64,000 bases of DNA, taken from NCBI RefSeq assembly GCF_009650605.1, contig NZ_WAJT01000001.1, positions 806,001 to 870,000 of the forward strand. The letters are read 5' to 3'. Position 1 is the stretch's first letter. Each line of letters starts with the position of its first letter. Below the pieces are notes generated by a model. It did no database searches. It had not been told where the DNA came from and saw only the letters and a program-made list of their open reading frames with translations. This DNA is from Labrenzia sp. CE80 (GTDB lineage: Bacteria > Pseudomonadota > Alphaproteobacteria > Rhizobiales > Stappiaceae). This document shows, one piece after another, positions 25,392 to 34,364 of the stretch. The translations under genes and the position numbers were made by a program.

Positions 25392-27782
25392 ATGGTCGGT
25401 CACATTGCAGCGCTGCAGACCTCCGGGACCGCCAGTTTGGGCGGGACAACCCTGAAGCTTGAGCCGGGAACCGAAGTTCAGGCGAAAGTCGTCGAGAGCC
25501 GTCCGGACAATGTCCTGCGCCTTGCGGTGGGCACGGAGACGATTGAGGTCAAGGCAAGTGCGACGCTGCCCAAAGGCACCGACGTGACGGTCAAGGTCTC
25601 CGGGGATGCGAAGCAGCCGCAAATTCAGATTACGCCATCAGGCCAATCCTTAGACAATGGCGCGGCACAGTCGGCGGGAGCACCGCGCACTACGCCATCA
25701 TCCGTCGGCGTGCCTCCTGCAAACACGACAGCGCAAGTGCCTACGCAAGGCGTTCCGGCACCAAGTGCAAGACCAATCCAGGTGCCGTTGCTGAACGTCA
25801 ATTTGCAGGGCGCGGCCAACGACGCATCCATCTCAAATCAGGTGTCGAAAGGTGCTGGAAATCCACCCGGTCAGGGCGCAGGAACGCCGGTTGCCGGTGG
25901 TCCAACAACGGGTGCTGCATCCACGCCTTCTTCACCCTCGGCTCCGAGCAGCCAGGCTTCGTCACCGGCGCAGACTCCGGCTCCCGGTGGCGCGACATCT
26001 GTAACGGGAGCGCCACCGCAGCCGTCGTCCAACGCGCCGGCTGCGACCCCATCTGCTGCCTCCCCGGTCCCGACAAATCAGCCCGCGGCGCAAAACCCTG
26101 TGGCTCGGGCACCTGTGACCGCGCCAGCAAATGGGGCCAGTGCATTGCCTTCGGTTAGCGGAAACACGTCACCATCTGCTCCTGCGACGAGTTCGGTTCC
26201 GACGCCTGCGGGCAGTGCGCAGCAGGGGCTGCCGATTGGTACTGCTGTCTCATCCGGGACGCCTCAGGTCAGCTCAACCCCTTCCCGCGCTCCTCAGACA
26301 GGTGCTTTGCCATCAAGCGCACAGGCTGCGCCGTCGAATCCCGGCGCCGGCGCCCAAGCTGTCTCGATAAGTCAGACAGGAACTGCCCCAGCTTCGGCTG
26401 CTGGCGGTGTGATCCCGGGGCAAGCACCAACGACTGCCAGTCCGACGGGCCAAACTCCCACAGTCAGTGGCGGCGCACCGGCAGCAAACCCAACCTCTGC
26501 GCAGGCGGGTCAGATTGCCTCTCAAATGCAAGTCGGATCAGCTGCGCTTCCGCTGGCAGGAAGCTCAGTTCCGCAAGGAGCGTCGCTGGCCACACCAAGT
26601 GCGGGTATTGGCGTACAGGCGGGCATGGCTTCGGCGTCAGGTCAGTCTGCTCCCATGCCTGGCAATGCCTCCGCCAGTTCTGGAACGCCAGCCGCTCCCA
26701 CAGGAACGGTTGCCAGCGGCACTTCAACGGCAGGGCAGATCGCCGGAAAGATCGAAACGGCCTATCCGCAGAGCTTTTCAGGTGCGGTTTCGACCAGTGC
26801 CGCTGCTACCGGCCGACCTCCCGTTGCGCAGCCGCTTGCGGAGATTGCCGCCCAATTGACTCCGGCTCTGGAAAGCCAGCAGGCGTCGCTTTCAGGGGTC
26901 TTCGGCCAGGTTTCTTCTCTGTCGGCTGCCAGCAGCGTGGGCAAGGTATCCTTGCCCGAGCCGCTTCAACGGGTAATGCAACAAATTCTCGGGATGCGGC
27001 TTGGCAACGGCGGAGCTCCGGGCGGGACTGATGTCGCCAATGCTGTGCGAACGTCAGGGCTGCTCGCCGAAAACAGTCAGGCGGGTGGAGCCAAGACCGG
27101 AGTAGGGGACCTGAAGGTTCTGCTTGGACAGATGCGCGGCCTTCTCGAAGGCCTCGGTGTGAAAAGCCTGCCCGCAAAGCCGCTGACGCAGCCGCCTTTG
27201 CCGAGCGTTCGAAACATGCCGGCAGGCCAGGCCCAGATCGCGGCAGCTGCTTCGACTGATGCGCTGGAGGAGGGCGAGGATCCCAAGATCCTCCTGACCA
27301 GGCTCATGCGTGAAACGGACAGTGCCCTGTCGCGTATCCGGTTGACCCAGATGGTCAGCCGCGGGCTTGGCGGCGACGAGCCAACAACGCAACAGGCCTC
27401 GCAAGCGCGTCCCATGGATGTGGTCATGGACCTGCCGCTGGCAGTTGGTCAGGAAACCGCCGTGCTTCAGATGCAGATCGGCCGGGATCCGGAACACGAC
27501 AGCGGCGAGGACGGCGAAGACAAGGCCTGGCGGCTTCGCTTCGGCCTGGACCTGACTGCAACGGGGCCTCTGGAAGCTGCGGTCAGCCTGCGCGGCGGCG
27601 GAACCTTTGTCAGCCTTTGGGTCGAGCGCGAGGATACGCATCGCAACCTGGGTGCCCAGCATGAGACCATCGAAGCTGCCTTCGCGGACGCAGGGCTTGA
27701 TCTGCAGGAACTGCGACTGATCCGAGGGCTTCCAATCCGGGCCACGAGTGCCGCAGGCGCAAGGGTGGACCGCCAGTCATGA
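25392..27782 (+). CDS. FliK-like hook-length control/needle-ruler protein
   Basis: 796 aa. The N-terminal 90 residues form a beta-rich segment (KLEPGTEVQAKVVESRPDNV, LPKGTDVTVKVSG). Residues about 90-480 are an extremely Ala/Pro/Ser/Thr/Gly-rich disordered linker. The C-terminus (VVMDLPLAVGQETAVLQMQI, WRLRFGLDLTATGPLEAAVS, AFADAGLDLQELRLIRGLPI) matches the FliK C-terminal (Flg_hook) fold that contacts FlhB to switch substrate specificity. It overlaps by four bases the downstream FlhB-C-like gene, its expected partner. No other flagellar or type III secretion gene is visible, so the pair is an orphan here. Confidence 0.8.
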   Translation: MVGHIAALQTSGTASLGGTTLKLEPGTEVQAKVVESRPDNVLRLAVGTETIEVKASATLPKGTDVTVKVSGDAKQPQIQITPSGQSLDNGAAQSAGAPRTTPSSVGVPPANTTAQVPTQGVPAPSARPIQVPLLNVNLQGAANDASISNQVSKGAGNPPGQGAGTPVAGGPTTGAASTPSSPSAPSSQASSPAQTPAPGGATSVTGAPPQPSSNAPAATPSAASPVPTNQPAAQNPVARAPVTAPANGASALPSVSGNTSPSAPATSSVPTPAGSAQQGLPIGTAVSSGTPQVSSTPSRAPQTGALPSSAQAAPSNPGAGAQAVSISQTGTAPASAAGGVIPGQAPTTASPTGQTPTVSGGAPAANPTSAQAGQIASQMQVGSAALPLAGSSVPQGASLATPSAGIGVQAGMASASGQSAPMPGNASASSGTPAAPTGTVASGTSTAGQIAGKIETAYPQSFSGAVSTSAAATGRPPVAQPLAEIAAQLTPALESQQASLSGVFGQVSSLSAASSVGKVSLPEPLQRVMQQILGMRLGNGGAPGGTDVANAVRTSGLLAENSQAGGAKTGVGDLKVLLGQMRGLLEGLGVKSLPAKPLTQPPLPSVRNMPAGQAQIAAAASTDALEEGEDPKILLTRLMRETDSALSRIRLTQMVSRGLGGDEPTTQQASQARPMDVVMDLPLAVGQETAVLQMQIGRDPEHDSGEDGEDKAWRLRFGLDLTATGPLEAAVSLRGGGTFVSLWVEREDTHRNLGAQHETIEAAFADAGLDLQELRLIRGLPIRATSAAGARVDRQS

Positions 27783-28060
27783 GCAAGAAAAAAGATCCGT
27801 CCAAGAAGATTGCAGTTGCCCTTTCCTATGAGGGCGACAGCGCTCCTATCGTCAGCGCCAAGGGCGTGGGGACGGCGGCTGAGCGAATCGAGGATATTGC
27901 CCGCGAGGCCGGTGTTCCCATCGAAAACAATCCGATGATGGCTGAAGCTCTCTCGCAGATCGAAATCGATCAGGAGATCCCGATGGAGCTCTATCAGGCC
28001 GTCGCAGTTCTGATCGGCTTTATCATGCGTACGGGCGAGGCGCAGCATCCGGCCGAGTGA
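27779..28060 (+). CDS. FlhB/YscU C-terminal-domain protein (export switch fragment)
   Basis: 93 aa starting in an ATGA overlap with the FliK-like gene. KKIAVALSYEGDSAPIVSAK, AERIEDIAREAGVPI and EIPMELYQAVAVLIGFI match the cytoplasmic C-terminal domain of FlhB/YscU export switches. The family's NPTH autocleavage site would align with DPSKK near residue 6, so this free-standing protein corresponds almost exactly to the fragment left after FlhB self-cleavage, without the four-helix membrane part. Stand-alone proteins of this type are known in bacteria but their role is unsettled. Confidence 0.85.
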   Translation: MSKKKDPSKKIAVALSYEGDSAPIVSAKGVGTAAERIEDIAREAGVPIENNPMMAEALSQIEIDQEIPMELYQAVAVLIGFIMRTGEAQHPAE

Positions 28061-28228
28061 GCGCGCATTTCCGTGTGTTCTGGGCTGGGCAGTGGCGAGT
28101 AAGCCCTTGCAGCATGGCAAATTCCCGATTAGGCATCGGGTCAACGGATTGTATTGCCCGCGCCCTGCTTTTATACGGAAGCAAAGGCCCGTCCGTGGCA
28201 AAGCACTAGCGAACAGGATTTAGAAGGC

Positions 28229-29710
28229 ATGACGCTTGTCGAAGCACGCACCCCCGATCCGAAGAAATTCATCAAGGGAGCGACCGGCGACTGGGAAATC
28301 GTGATCGGTATGGAGGTCCATGCCCAGGTCACTTCGCAGTCGAAACTGTTTTCCGGAGCATCGACCGAATTCGGCAATGACCCGAATGACAACGTCAGCC
28401 TTGTGGATGCGGCGATGCCCGGCATGCTGCCCGTGATCAACGAGGAATGCGTACGGCAGGCGATCCGCACAGGCCTCGGCCTTAAGGCCGAGATTAACTT
28501 GAAGTCGGTGTTCGACCGGAAGAACTATTTCTATCCGGATCTGCCGCAGGGCTACCAGATCTCACAGTTCAAGCAGCCGATCGTGGGTGAGGGCATCATC
28601 TATCTGGATATGCCGGAAGAGCGCGTCGAGATCGGCGTCGAGCGTCTGCACCTTGAGCAGGATGCTGGCAAATCCCTGCATGACCAGCACCCGTCCATGT
28701 CCTTTGTCGACCTGAACCGATCTGGCGTGGCGCTAATGGAGATCGTCTCCAAGCCGGACATTCGCTCATCCGATGAGGCGAGAGCCTATCTCACGAAGCT
28801 GCGGACCATCTTGCGCTATCTGGGCACCTGCGATGGCAACATGGACCAGGGCTCCATGCGTGCAGACGTGAACGTTTCGGTGCGCCGTCCGGGCGAGGGC
28901 TTTGGAACGCGCTGTGAGATCAAGAACGTCAACTCGATACGTTTCGTCGGTCAGGCGATCGAATATGAAGCCCGTCGTCAGATGGCCATTCTGGAAGACG
29001 GCGGCACCATCGATCAGGAAACCCGCCTGTTTGATGCAGCCAAGGGCGAGACCCGGTCCATGCGCTCCAAAGAAGAAGCGCATGACTACCGCTACTTCCC
29101 GGACCCCGATCTGCTGCCGCTCGAGTTCACCCAGGCGTTTGTGGACGATCTTGCCAAGGATCTCCCGGAATTGCCGGATGAAAAGAAGGCCCGTTTCGTT
29201 CAGGACTGGAGCCTGACACCCTATGACGCAGATGTTCTCGTGTCTGAGAAGGTTTCAGCTGACTTCTTTGAGGAGGTTGCCAACGGACGGGACGCTAAAC
29301 TAGCGGCCAACTGGGTGATCAACGAGCTCTTCGGGCGTTTGAACAAGGAAGGCCTTGAGCTCGGCACCAGCCCAGTTTCGGCAGCCCAACTTGGCGGCAT
29401 TGTCGATCTGATCAAGGCCGGCACCATTTCCGGCAAGATCGCCAAGGATCTTTTCGAGATCGTCTGGACCGAGGGCGGTGACCCGGCCCAGATAGTGGAA
29501 GACCGCGGCATGAAGCAGGTCACGGACCTTGGCGCGATTGAAACCGTCGTTGACGAGATCATGGCCGCCAACCCGGACAAGGTCGAACAGGCCAAGGAAA
29601 AGCCGAACCTCGTCGGCTGGTTCGTTGGCCAGGTGATGAAGGCCTCGAAGGGTAAGGCCAACCCTCAGGCGGTCAGCGACATGCTGAAACAGAAGATCGG
29701 CGTGGAGTAA
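28229..29710 (+). CDS. gatB: Asp-tRNA(Asn)/Glu-tRNA(Gln) amidotransferase subunit B
   Basis: 493 aa from the ATG at 28229. GDWEIVIGMEVHAQVTSQSK, YFYPDLPQGYQISQF, DLNRSGVALMEIVSKPD and the EEAHDYRYFPDPDLLPLE segment are the GatB catalytic domain; the tail is the YqeY-like tRNA-binding domain (VGWFVGQVMKASKGKANPQA). GatB phosphorylates the mischarged aminoacyl-tRNA and amidates it with ammonia from GatA. The start is chosen on the family's usual N-terminus (MTLVEARTP); the upstream extension to 28154 is unsupported. Followed by an intrinsic terminator. Confidence 0.97.
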   Translation: MTLVEARTPDPKKFIKGATGDWEIVIGMEVHAQVTSQSKLFSGASTEFGNDPNDNVSLVDAAMPGMLPVINEECVRQAIRTGLGLKAEINLKSVFDRKNYFYPDLPQGYQISQFKQPIVGEGIIYLDMPEERVEIGVERLHLEQDAGKSLHDQHPSMSFVDLNRSGVALMEIVSKPDIRSSDEARAYLTKLRTILRYLGTCDGNMDQGSMRADVNVSVRRPGEGFGTRCEIKNVNSIRFVGQAIEYEARRQMAILEDGGTIDQETRLFDAAKGETRSMRSKEEAHDYRYFPDPDLLPLEFTQAFVDDLAKDLPELPDEKKARFVQDWSLTPYDADVLVSEKVSADFFEEVANGRDAKLAANWVINELFGRLNKEGLELGTSPVSAAQLGGIVDLIKAGTISGKIAKDLFEIVWTEGGDPAQIVEDRGMKQVTDLGAIETVVDEIMAANPDKVEQAKEKPNLVGWFVGQVMKASKGKANPQAVSDMLKQKIGVE

Positions 29711-29738
29711 GCTCCCCAGCCGGTTCCGAACGACATGG

Positions 29739-29768
29739 CGCCCTGCAGGAAACTGCGGGGCGTTTTTT
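29739..29768 (+). terminator. Intrinsic terminator after gatB
   Basis: Ten-pair stem with one G-T mismatch (CGCCCTGCAG / CTGCGGGGCG), a GAAA tetraloop, then six T residues; 29 bases after the gatB stop. Confidence 0.9.
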
Positions 29769-29837
29769 GTTTCAGCTGGATGTGACTGAGGGGCGGTGTT
29801 TGAGTGTTGCGCGGTTTTAGTGCAATTTTGCCTCAGA

Positions 29838-29870
29838 TTGCATACAAAATTCTCACTGCACTGTATACGG
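29838..29870 (+). promoter_or_regulatory. Paired palindromes upstream of the ABC operon
   Basis: TTGCATACAA at 29838-29847 and CTGTATACGG at 29861-29870 lie 23 bases apart, about two helical turns. The first differs by one base from TTGTATACAA at 9727; the second shares the TGTATAC core. They are in the 293-base gap before the amino-acid-type ABC genes and look like FCD-type GntR operators. No GntR gene is adjacent here. Confidence 0.5.
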
Positions 29871-30003
29871 TTTCCATCTCCCCGCGGAATGTCTGACTTC
29901 CAGGCGATTTTGGTTCTGGCATGGGCCTTGCTCATGAACCTGTCCTAAAGAGTAACGGCAGGGTGGAACATGATCGTTTTAATTCTTGGGCCGGAGACGG
30001 CCC

Positions 30004-30684
30004 TTGGCTGACCTCAGATTTTTCGAGATATACCGCAACCTCGACTACATCCTTCTTATTTTGAATGGGGCCGGCGTCAGCGCGCTTCTGACAATCGGCG
30101 GAGGGGTCGCCGGATTTGTGCTTGCGGGCGCCTTGGCGGCGGTGCGCCATCATCAAACCCGGGTGCTTTCTCCCATTGCAACGGGCTACGTGGAGTTCAT
30201 TCGCAACACGCCGCTGATCGTTCAGATGTTTTTCGTGGCCTTCGGTCTGCCCATGTTACTGAACTACCAGTGGCCGTTCTGGGCGCATGCGCTGCTTGCG
30301 TTGACGCTGAATTTCTCCGCCTATTTTGCCGAGATCCTGCGCGCCGGACTGGCGTCGGTCGCCAAGGGGCAATCCGAGGCGGCCCTTGCTCTGGGCCTGC
30401 CGAAATGGCTTTGCTTTTTGAAGGTGACGTTTCCGCAAGCCGTCGCGGCAATGTTCCCTTCGCTCAACAGCCAGTTCATTTTCCTGTTTCTCACCACCGG
30501 CGTTGTGTCCGAGATCGGTGTGACCGATCTCACCTGGGCGGGGCTCTTCATCGACAGCCGCAGCTTCCGGTCTTTCGAGGTTTTCATCACGCTGACGGCC
30601 ATCTACGTGCTGATGTCCCTGAGCTTCAAGGGGATCTTCAGCATTCTGCATGACCGCCTGTTCAAATGGAGGGTCGTGCGATGA
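30004..30684 (+). CDS. Amino-acid-type ABC transporter permease (HisM/Q family)
   Basis: 226-aa inner-membrane permease. I choose the TTG at 30004 because GGAG lies seven bases before it; the frame also opens at a TTG at 29986. The His/Glu/Gln permease signature is present: GYVEFIRNTPLIVQMFFVAF and the cytoplasmic EAA loop SVAKGQSEAALALGLPKW. It is coupled to the second permease by an ATGA overlap. No ATP-binding subunit is encoded next to it. Confidence 0.92.
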   Translation: MADLRFFEIYRNLDYILLILNGAGVSALLTIGGGVAGFVLAGALAAVRHHQTRVLSPIATGYVEFIRNTPLIVQMFFVAFGLPMLLNYQWPFWAHALLALTLNFSAYFAEILRAGLASVAKGQSEAALALGLPKWLCFLKVTFPQAVAAMFPSLNSQFIFLFLTTGVVSEIGVTDLTWAGLFIDSRSFRSFEVFITLTAIYVLMSLSFKGIFSILHDRLFKWRVVR

Positions 30685-31388
30685 AGGATCTGTTCGTGGA
30701 TATCCTGGGCAAGCCCTTTGGCATTGTCCTGTTTCAGCTGCTCGATGCGACGCAGTTCACCATCTACCTTTCTCTGATCGCTTTTGTTGGGGGCGGGATC
30801 ATCGGTCTCCTGGTGACGAGCGCAAGGATGGCGCGGGCCAAAAGCCTTCAACGAATTTCAACCGCCTACACCTGGCTGTTCCAGTCAGTGCCGCTGTTGA
30901 TGCTGCTCTTTCTGCTGGGGCTCGGGATGCCGCGCCTGTTTGCGATCAATGTCGATCCCTGGGTCGCCGCAAGCCTGGCCTTGACGCTCTACACCAGTGC
31001 CTATCTCTCCGAGGTCTGGCGGGGCGCCCTGGTGGCAATCCCGCATGGTCAGGCGGAGGGCGGAAAGGCCTTGGGGCTGACCATGCCTCAGATCTTCTTG
31101 CTGATCATCGTGCCGCAGGCCTTTCGTCTTGCGATTGCGCCGACCGTCGGGTTCCTCGTCCAGATCATCAAAGGCACGTCGCTGGCCTATATCATAGGCT
31201 TCCATGACCTGATGAGCATTGGCAAGCGCTGGGCGAATTCTCCCGTTCCCGGTACCCAGCCCTTCGTCATCTTTCCGTTGATGGCGATGATCTATTTCGC
31301 CTTGTGTTTCCCGCTATCGGTTTGGTCGAGAAGGCTCGAGAAACGCCTTGGTTCTTCATCGGCCAAGGGCGGTGCCCATGCCGCCTGA
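30681..31388 (+). CDS. Amino-acid-type ABC transporter permease, second subunit
   Basis: 235 aa from the ATG at 30681, which overlaps the preceding stop as ATGA and has GGAGGG seven bases upstream; this is better than the earlier in-frame start at 30666. YTWLFQSVPLLMLLFLLGLG and the EAA loop AIPHGQAEGGKALGLTMPQI mark the HisM/Q family. It forms the heterodimeric channel with the preceding permease. Confidence 0.92.
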   Translation: MKDLFVDILGKPFGIVLFQLLDATQFTIYLSLIAFVGGGIIGLLVTSARMARAKSLQRISTAYTWLFQSVPLLMLLFLLGLGMPRLFAINVDPWVAASLALTLYTSAYLSEVWRGALVAIPHGQAEGGKALGLTMPQIFLLIIVPQAFRLAIAPTVGFLVQIIKGTSLAYIIGFHDLMSIGKRWANSPVPGTQPFVIFPLMAMIYFALCFPLSVWSRRLEKRLGSSSAKGGAHAA

Positions 31389-31427
31389 CTATCTTTCCAA
31401 TATCAATCAACTGAGGAGATCTGCACT

Positions 31428-32216
31428 ATGATGAAAAGACTTACCGGACTGATCGGGGCGGCTGTCGCGGCTTCCATGCTTGTCATGTCGCCGGCTGCTG
31501 CTGAACTTAAGGACATCCTGGAAGCGGGCAAGATCAAGATCGCCACGCCGGAAAACTTCACGCCCTTCGGCTCCCTCGGGGCGGACGGTGAATATGAAGG
31601 TTACGACATTGATGTCGCCAAGATGATCGCCGAAGATCTCGGCGTTGAGCTTGAGCTGGTGCCCGTAACCTCCAAGCAGCGTATCCCGTTCCTGGAAACG
31701 GACCGGGTGGATCTGGTGATTGCCACGCTTGGCGCAAATCCCGAGCGCGCGAAGTCGATCTGGTTCTCTCATGCCTATGCGCCGTTTTTCTCCGGCGCGT
31801 TTGGCAAGCCGGATGTGGCTGTCTCGTCCATTGACGACTTTGCCGGCAAGAAAATTGCGGTGACCGGTGGCACGCTGGAAGACCTGGCGATCACCGAAGA
31901 CGCGCCAGAGGGTGCTGAGATCATTCGCTTCGGTGACAATGCGGCGACCATCGCCGCTTACGTTTCCGGTCAGGCGGACATCATTGTTACGGGCAACATG
32001 GTGGCTCTTGGGATCAGCAACACCAACCCGGAATTCGGCCTCGAGAACAAATTCATCATAGCCAACTCGCCTTCGTTCATCGGCGTGAAGACCGGCAACA
32101 TTGATCTGTTGCAGTGGGTCAATGTGTTTGTTCTGCACAAGAAGCTGAACGGAAAGCTGGACGGCCTTTCCAAGAAGTGGCTGAACACGCCGCTGCCGCC
32201 GCTACCGGCTCTCTGA
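31428..32216 (+). CDS. Amino-acid-type ABC transporter substrate-binding protein
   Basis: 262-aa family 3 solute-binding protein with a signal peptide (MMKRLTGLIGAAVAASMLVM, cleaved near PAAAE). KIKIATPENFTPFGSL, EGYDIDVAKMIAEDLGVELE, RVDLVIATLGANPERAKSI and GKKIAVTGGTLEDLAI are typical of polar amino-acid binders. GAGGAG precedes the ATG; an intrinsic terminator follows. The ligand is unknown. Confidence 0.92.
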   Translation: MMKRLTGLIGAAVAASMLVMSPAAAELKDILEAGKIKIATPENFTPFGSLGADGEYEGYDIDVAKMIAEDLGVELELVPVTSKQRIPFLETDRVDLVIATLGANPERAKSIWFSHAYAPFFSGAFGKPDVAVSSIDDFAGKKIAVTGGTLEDLAITEDAPEGAEIIRFGDNAATIAAYVSGQADIIVTGNMVALGISNTNPEFGLENKFIIANSPSFIGVKTGNIDLLQWVNVFVLHKKLNGKLDGLSKKWLNTPLPPLPAL

Positions 32217-32240
32217 TCAAACCGTCCGTTTCAGGACAAG

Positions 32241-32270
32241 GCGCGGCGGCTTTGGTCGTCGCGCTTTTTT
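32241..32270 (+). terminator. Intrinsic terminator of the ABC operon
   Basis: Stem GCGCGGCG/CGTCGCGC (one G-T pair), eight-base loop, then six T residues, 24 bases after the binding-protein stop. Confidence 0.88.
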
Positions 32271-32337
32271 ATGCCCAGTCGCATAGCCGGTACCATTTCA
32301 GGTTAACAGGCGGAATGGAATCCTGTATTTCGCCCCT

Positions 32338-33879
32338 ATGCCAGCTCGAGACAGCCAGCAAGGCGCCAACGCCCCATTCTACGCCACACCTCTTGGTGTC
32401 TGGCTGATTGTGGCACTTTGGGGCCTGTCGCACATGGTGCTGCGTGGACTGTCGACCCCGGTCCTCGGCACGGACGACATGTTCGAGAACATTCTGGTTC
32501 AGCAGCTCTCGGCCGGCTACATGCTGCGCCAACCGCCGTTTTACGAGTGGCTCTTGTGGAGCCTTCAACAGCTTGCCGGACCGACAATCTGGAGCTTTCT
32601 CGGCCTGAAGTACGGGCTGATCTCGCTTTCAGCGCTTTTCCTGTTCCTGATTGCACGCCGAGCAATCGCGGACCCGAGGCTAGCGGCGCTTTGTGTCTTT
32701 TCCTATTCACTGTTCTATCAGTTCGGCTGGAACCTTCATGAAGGCGTGACCCACACGGTCGTTCTGGTCACGGCCTGTTCGGCGAGCGCCTGGGCGTTTC
32801 TGCGGGCTCTGGAAACGCGTTCACTCATCCGCTACGCGATCTTTGGCCTGGCTGTCGGGGCAGGGCTTCTGGCCAAACACTCCTATCCCTTGTTTGTCCT
32901 GGCTCTTCTTCTTGCCTGCCTGAGCGATCGCGCCTGGCGGCCGAGATTGCGCCCTGCTGGGCTTTTGCTGGCGCTCGTGGTTGCTCTGCTTGTCTATAGC
33001 CCCTTCCTGACGTGGGTCCTGACGGAGGGACGAGCTCTTTTGGGCGATGCGGCCGTGACCATGGGACTGCGCTCCGAGACCAGCCATGTGATGCGTGCAG
33101 GCGAGGGGCTTGGAAAGCTTGGCTTTGCGCTGATCGGATTTTCTGTTCCTCTGGTGCCAGTGCTGGCGCTTTTGTTCTGGCAAAGGCTGTTCGGCAAGAT
33201 GGTCCCGGTGGAGGCCCGCGTGAATGATGTCGCGCGCCTGTGTGGCCGCACAGTGCTGGTCATGATCGCTCTGACAGCGCTGCTGATCATCTGGACGGGG
33301 GCAACCTACGTCAAAGAGCGGCACATGCATCCGCTTTTGCTTCTGCTGCCGATCTGGCTGTTTGCCGATCTTGCCCGCTTTGAGGCGGGGCGCCGCTGGC
33401 GCTGGTTTGCGGTGATCGTGATGGCCTTCGCAGTTGTGGCTATTTTCGCAAGGGTTCCCGGGTTCGTCGCTCCGGACAGGATCATGTGCGGTGGCAAATG
33501 CCGGCACATGAAGCCCTATGCGGGCATCCGCTCAGAGCTTGCCCAAATGGGGGCAGCGAACGCGACACTTGCCGCCGCCGATGATTACACCGCTGGCAAT
33601 CTGCGAGTTCTGTTCCCTGACGCACGTGTCCTCAGTGACACCTGGCCTGGACCCGACGATCGCCGCGATTTCTGCCTTTATGTCTGGGAAGCAGGTGAAC
33701 AGGAACCGGAGCAGAGCGCGAGCGAGGCTTTTGCGGCCCATAGGAACCTTGCCAGCGTTCCAGATGCGCCGGGCCGGTACCTTTCGGCCAACTGGCCCCA
33801 TCTGTGGAAGGAAGAAGGCTGGCGAACCACTTGGTGGGGCGTCCAGCCCCTGCCGTCGGATGATCCCTTGTGCCGCTGA
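32338..33879 (+). CDS. GT39-type membrane glycosyltransferase (ArnT/PMT-like)
   Basis: 513-aa integral membrane protein with about ten hydrophobic segments. Near the N-terminus STPVLGTDDMFENI carries the acidic pair expected in the first periplasmic loop of GT39/GT83 polyprenyl-phosphate-sugar transferases, followed by LRQPPFYEWLLW, which resembles the family's second loop. The C-terminal part is a soluble domain with several cysteines (DRIMCGGKCRHMKPYAGI). It probably glycosylates an envelope lipid or protein; acceptor and donor are unknown. The next gene starts 23 bases later. Confidence 0.85.
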   Translation: MPARDSQQGANAPFYATPLGVWLIVALWGLSHMVLRGLSTPVLGTDDMFENILVQQLSAGYMLRQPPFYEWLLWSLQQLAGPTIWSFLGLKYGLISLSALFLFLIARRAIADPRLAALCVFSYSLFYQFGWNLHEGVTHTVVLVTACSASAWAFLRALETRSLIRYAIFGLAVGAGLLAKHSYPLFVLALLLACLSDRAWRPRLRPAGLLLALVVALLVYSPFLTWVLTEGRALLGDAAVTMGLRSETSHVMRAGEGLGKLGFALIGFSVPLVPVLALLFWQRLFGKMVPVEARVNDVARLCGRTVLVMIALTALLIIWTGATYVKERHMHPLLLLLPIWLFADLARFEAGRRWRWFAVIVMAFAVVAIFARVPGFVAPDRIMCGGKCRHMKPYAGIRSELAQMGAANATLAAADDYTAGNLRVLFPDARVLSDTWPGPDDRRDFCLYVWEAGEQEPEQSASEAFAAHRNLASVPDAPGRYLSANWPHLWKEEGWRTTWWGVQPLPSDDPLCR

Positions 33880-33902
33880 TATCTCAAGCCACGAAAGCGC
33901 CC

Positions 33903-34364
33903 ATGACGATCGACATTTCCATCGAAAAGGCCCGTGCAGAGCATCTGCCGGAGATCCTGTCCCTCTTGATTGCGGGCGCTGCCGGTGCCCGTGTCGGGCA
34001 GGAAACCGATGATGTCGAGACCTACCGCGCTGCCTTTGACGCAATGCTGGCTGCTCCCGAAATGGATGTCTATGTCGCGCTGGATGCTGACGGCGTGGTG
34101 CTCGGTACCTATCAGATCCACTTCATGAAAGGGCTGGCCTTTCGCGGCCGCTCGCGGGTGGAGTTGGAGAGCGTTCACACACGGGCCGACATGCGGGGTC
34201 AGGGGATCGGCGCCGCGATGATGGCCCATGCGGAAGAGCTTGCCCGCAACGCCAGCGCAGGGCTGATGCAGCTGACCTCGAACGCTGTGCGCACCGACGC
34301 GCATCGGTTTTACGACCGGCTGGGATATGCCCAAAGCCATCTGGGTTTCAAGAAGATGTTATGA
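33903..34364 (+). CDS. GNAT-family N-acetyltransferase
   Basis: 153 aa from the ATG at 33903; a GTG at 33870 would overlap the preceding gene and is less likely. LESVHTRADMRGQGIGAAMM is the acetyl-CoA-binding motif A, and AVRTDAHRFYDRLGYAQSHL is the C-terminal motif B with its conserved Tyr. It is similar in style to aminoglycoside or amine acetyltransferases, but no substrate can be assigned. Confidence 0.88.
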   Translation: MTIDISIEKARAEHLPEILSLLIAGAAGARVGQETDDVETYRAAFDAMLAAPEMDVYVALDADGVVLGTYQIHFMKGLAFRGRSRVELESVHTRADMRGQGIGAAMMAHAEELARNASAGLMQLTSNAVRTDAHRFYDRLGYAQSHLGFKKML

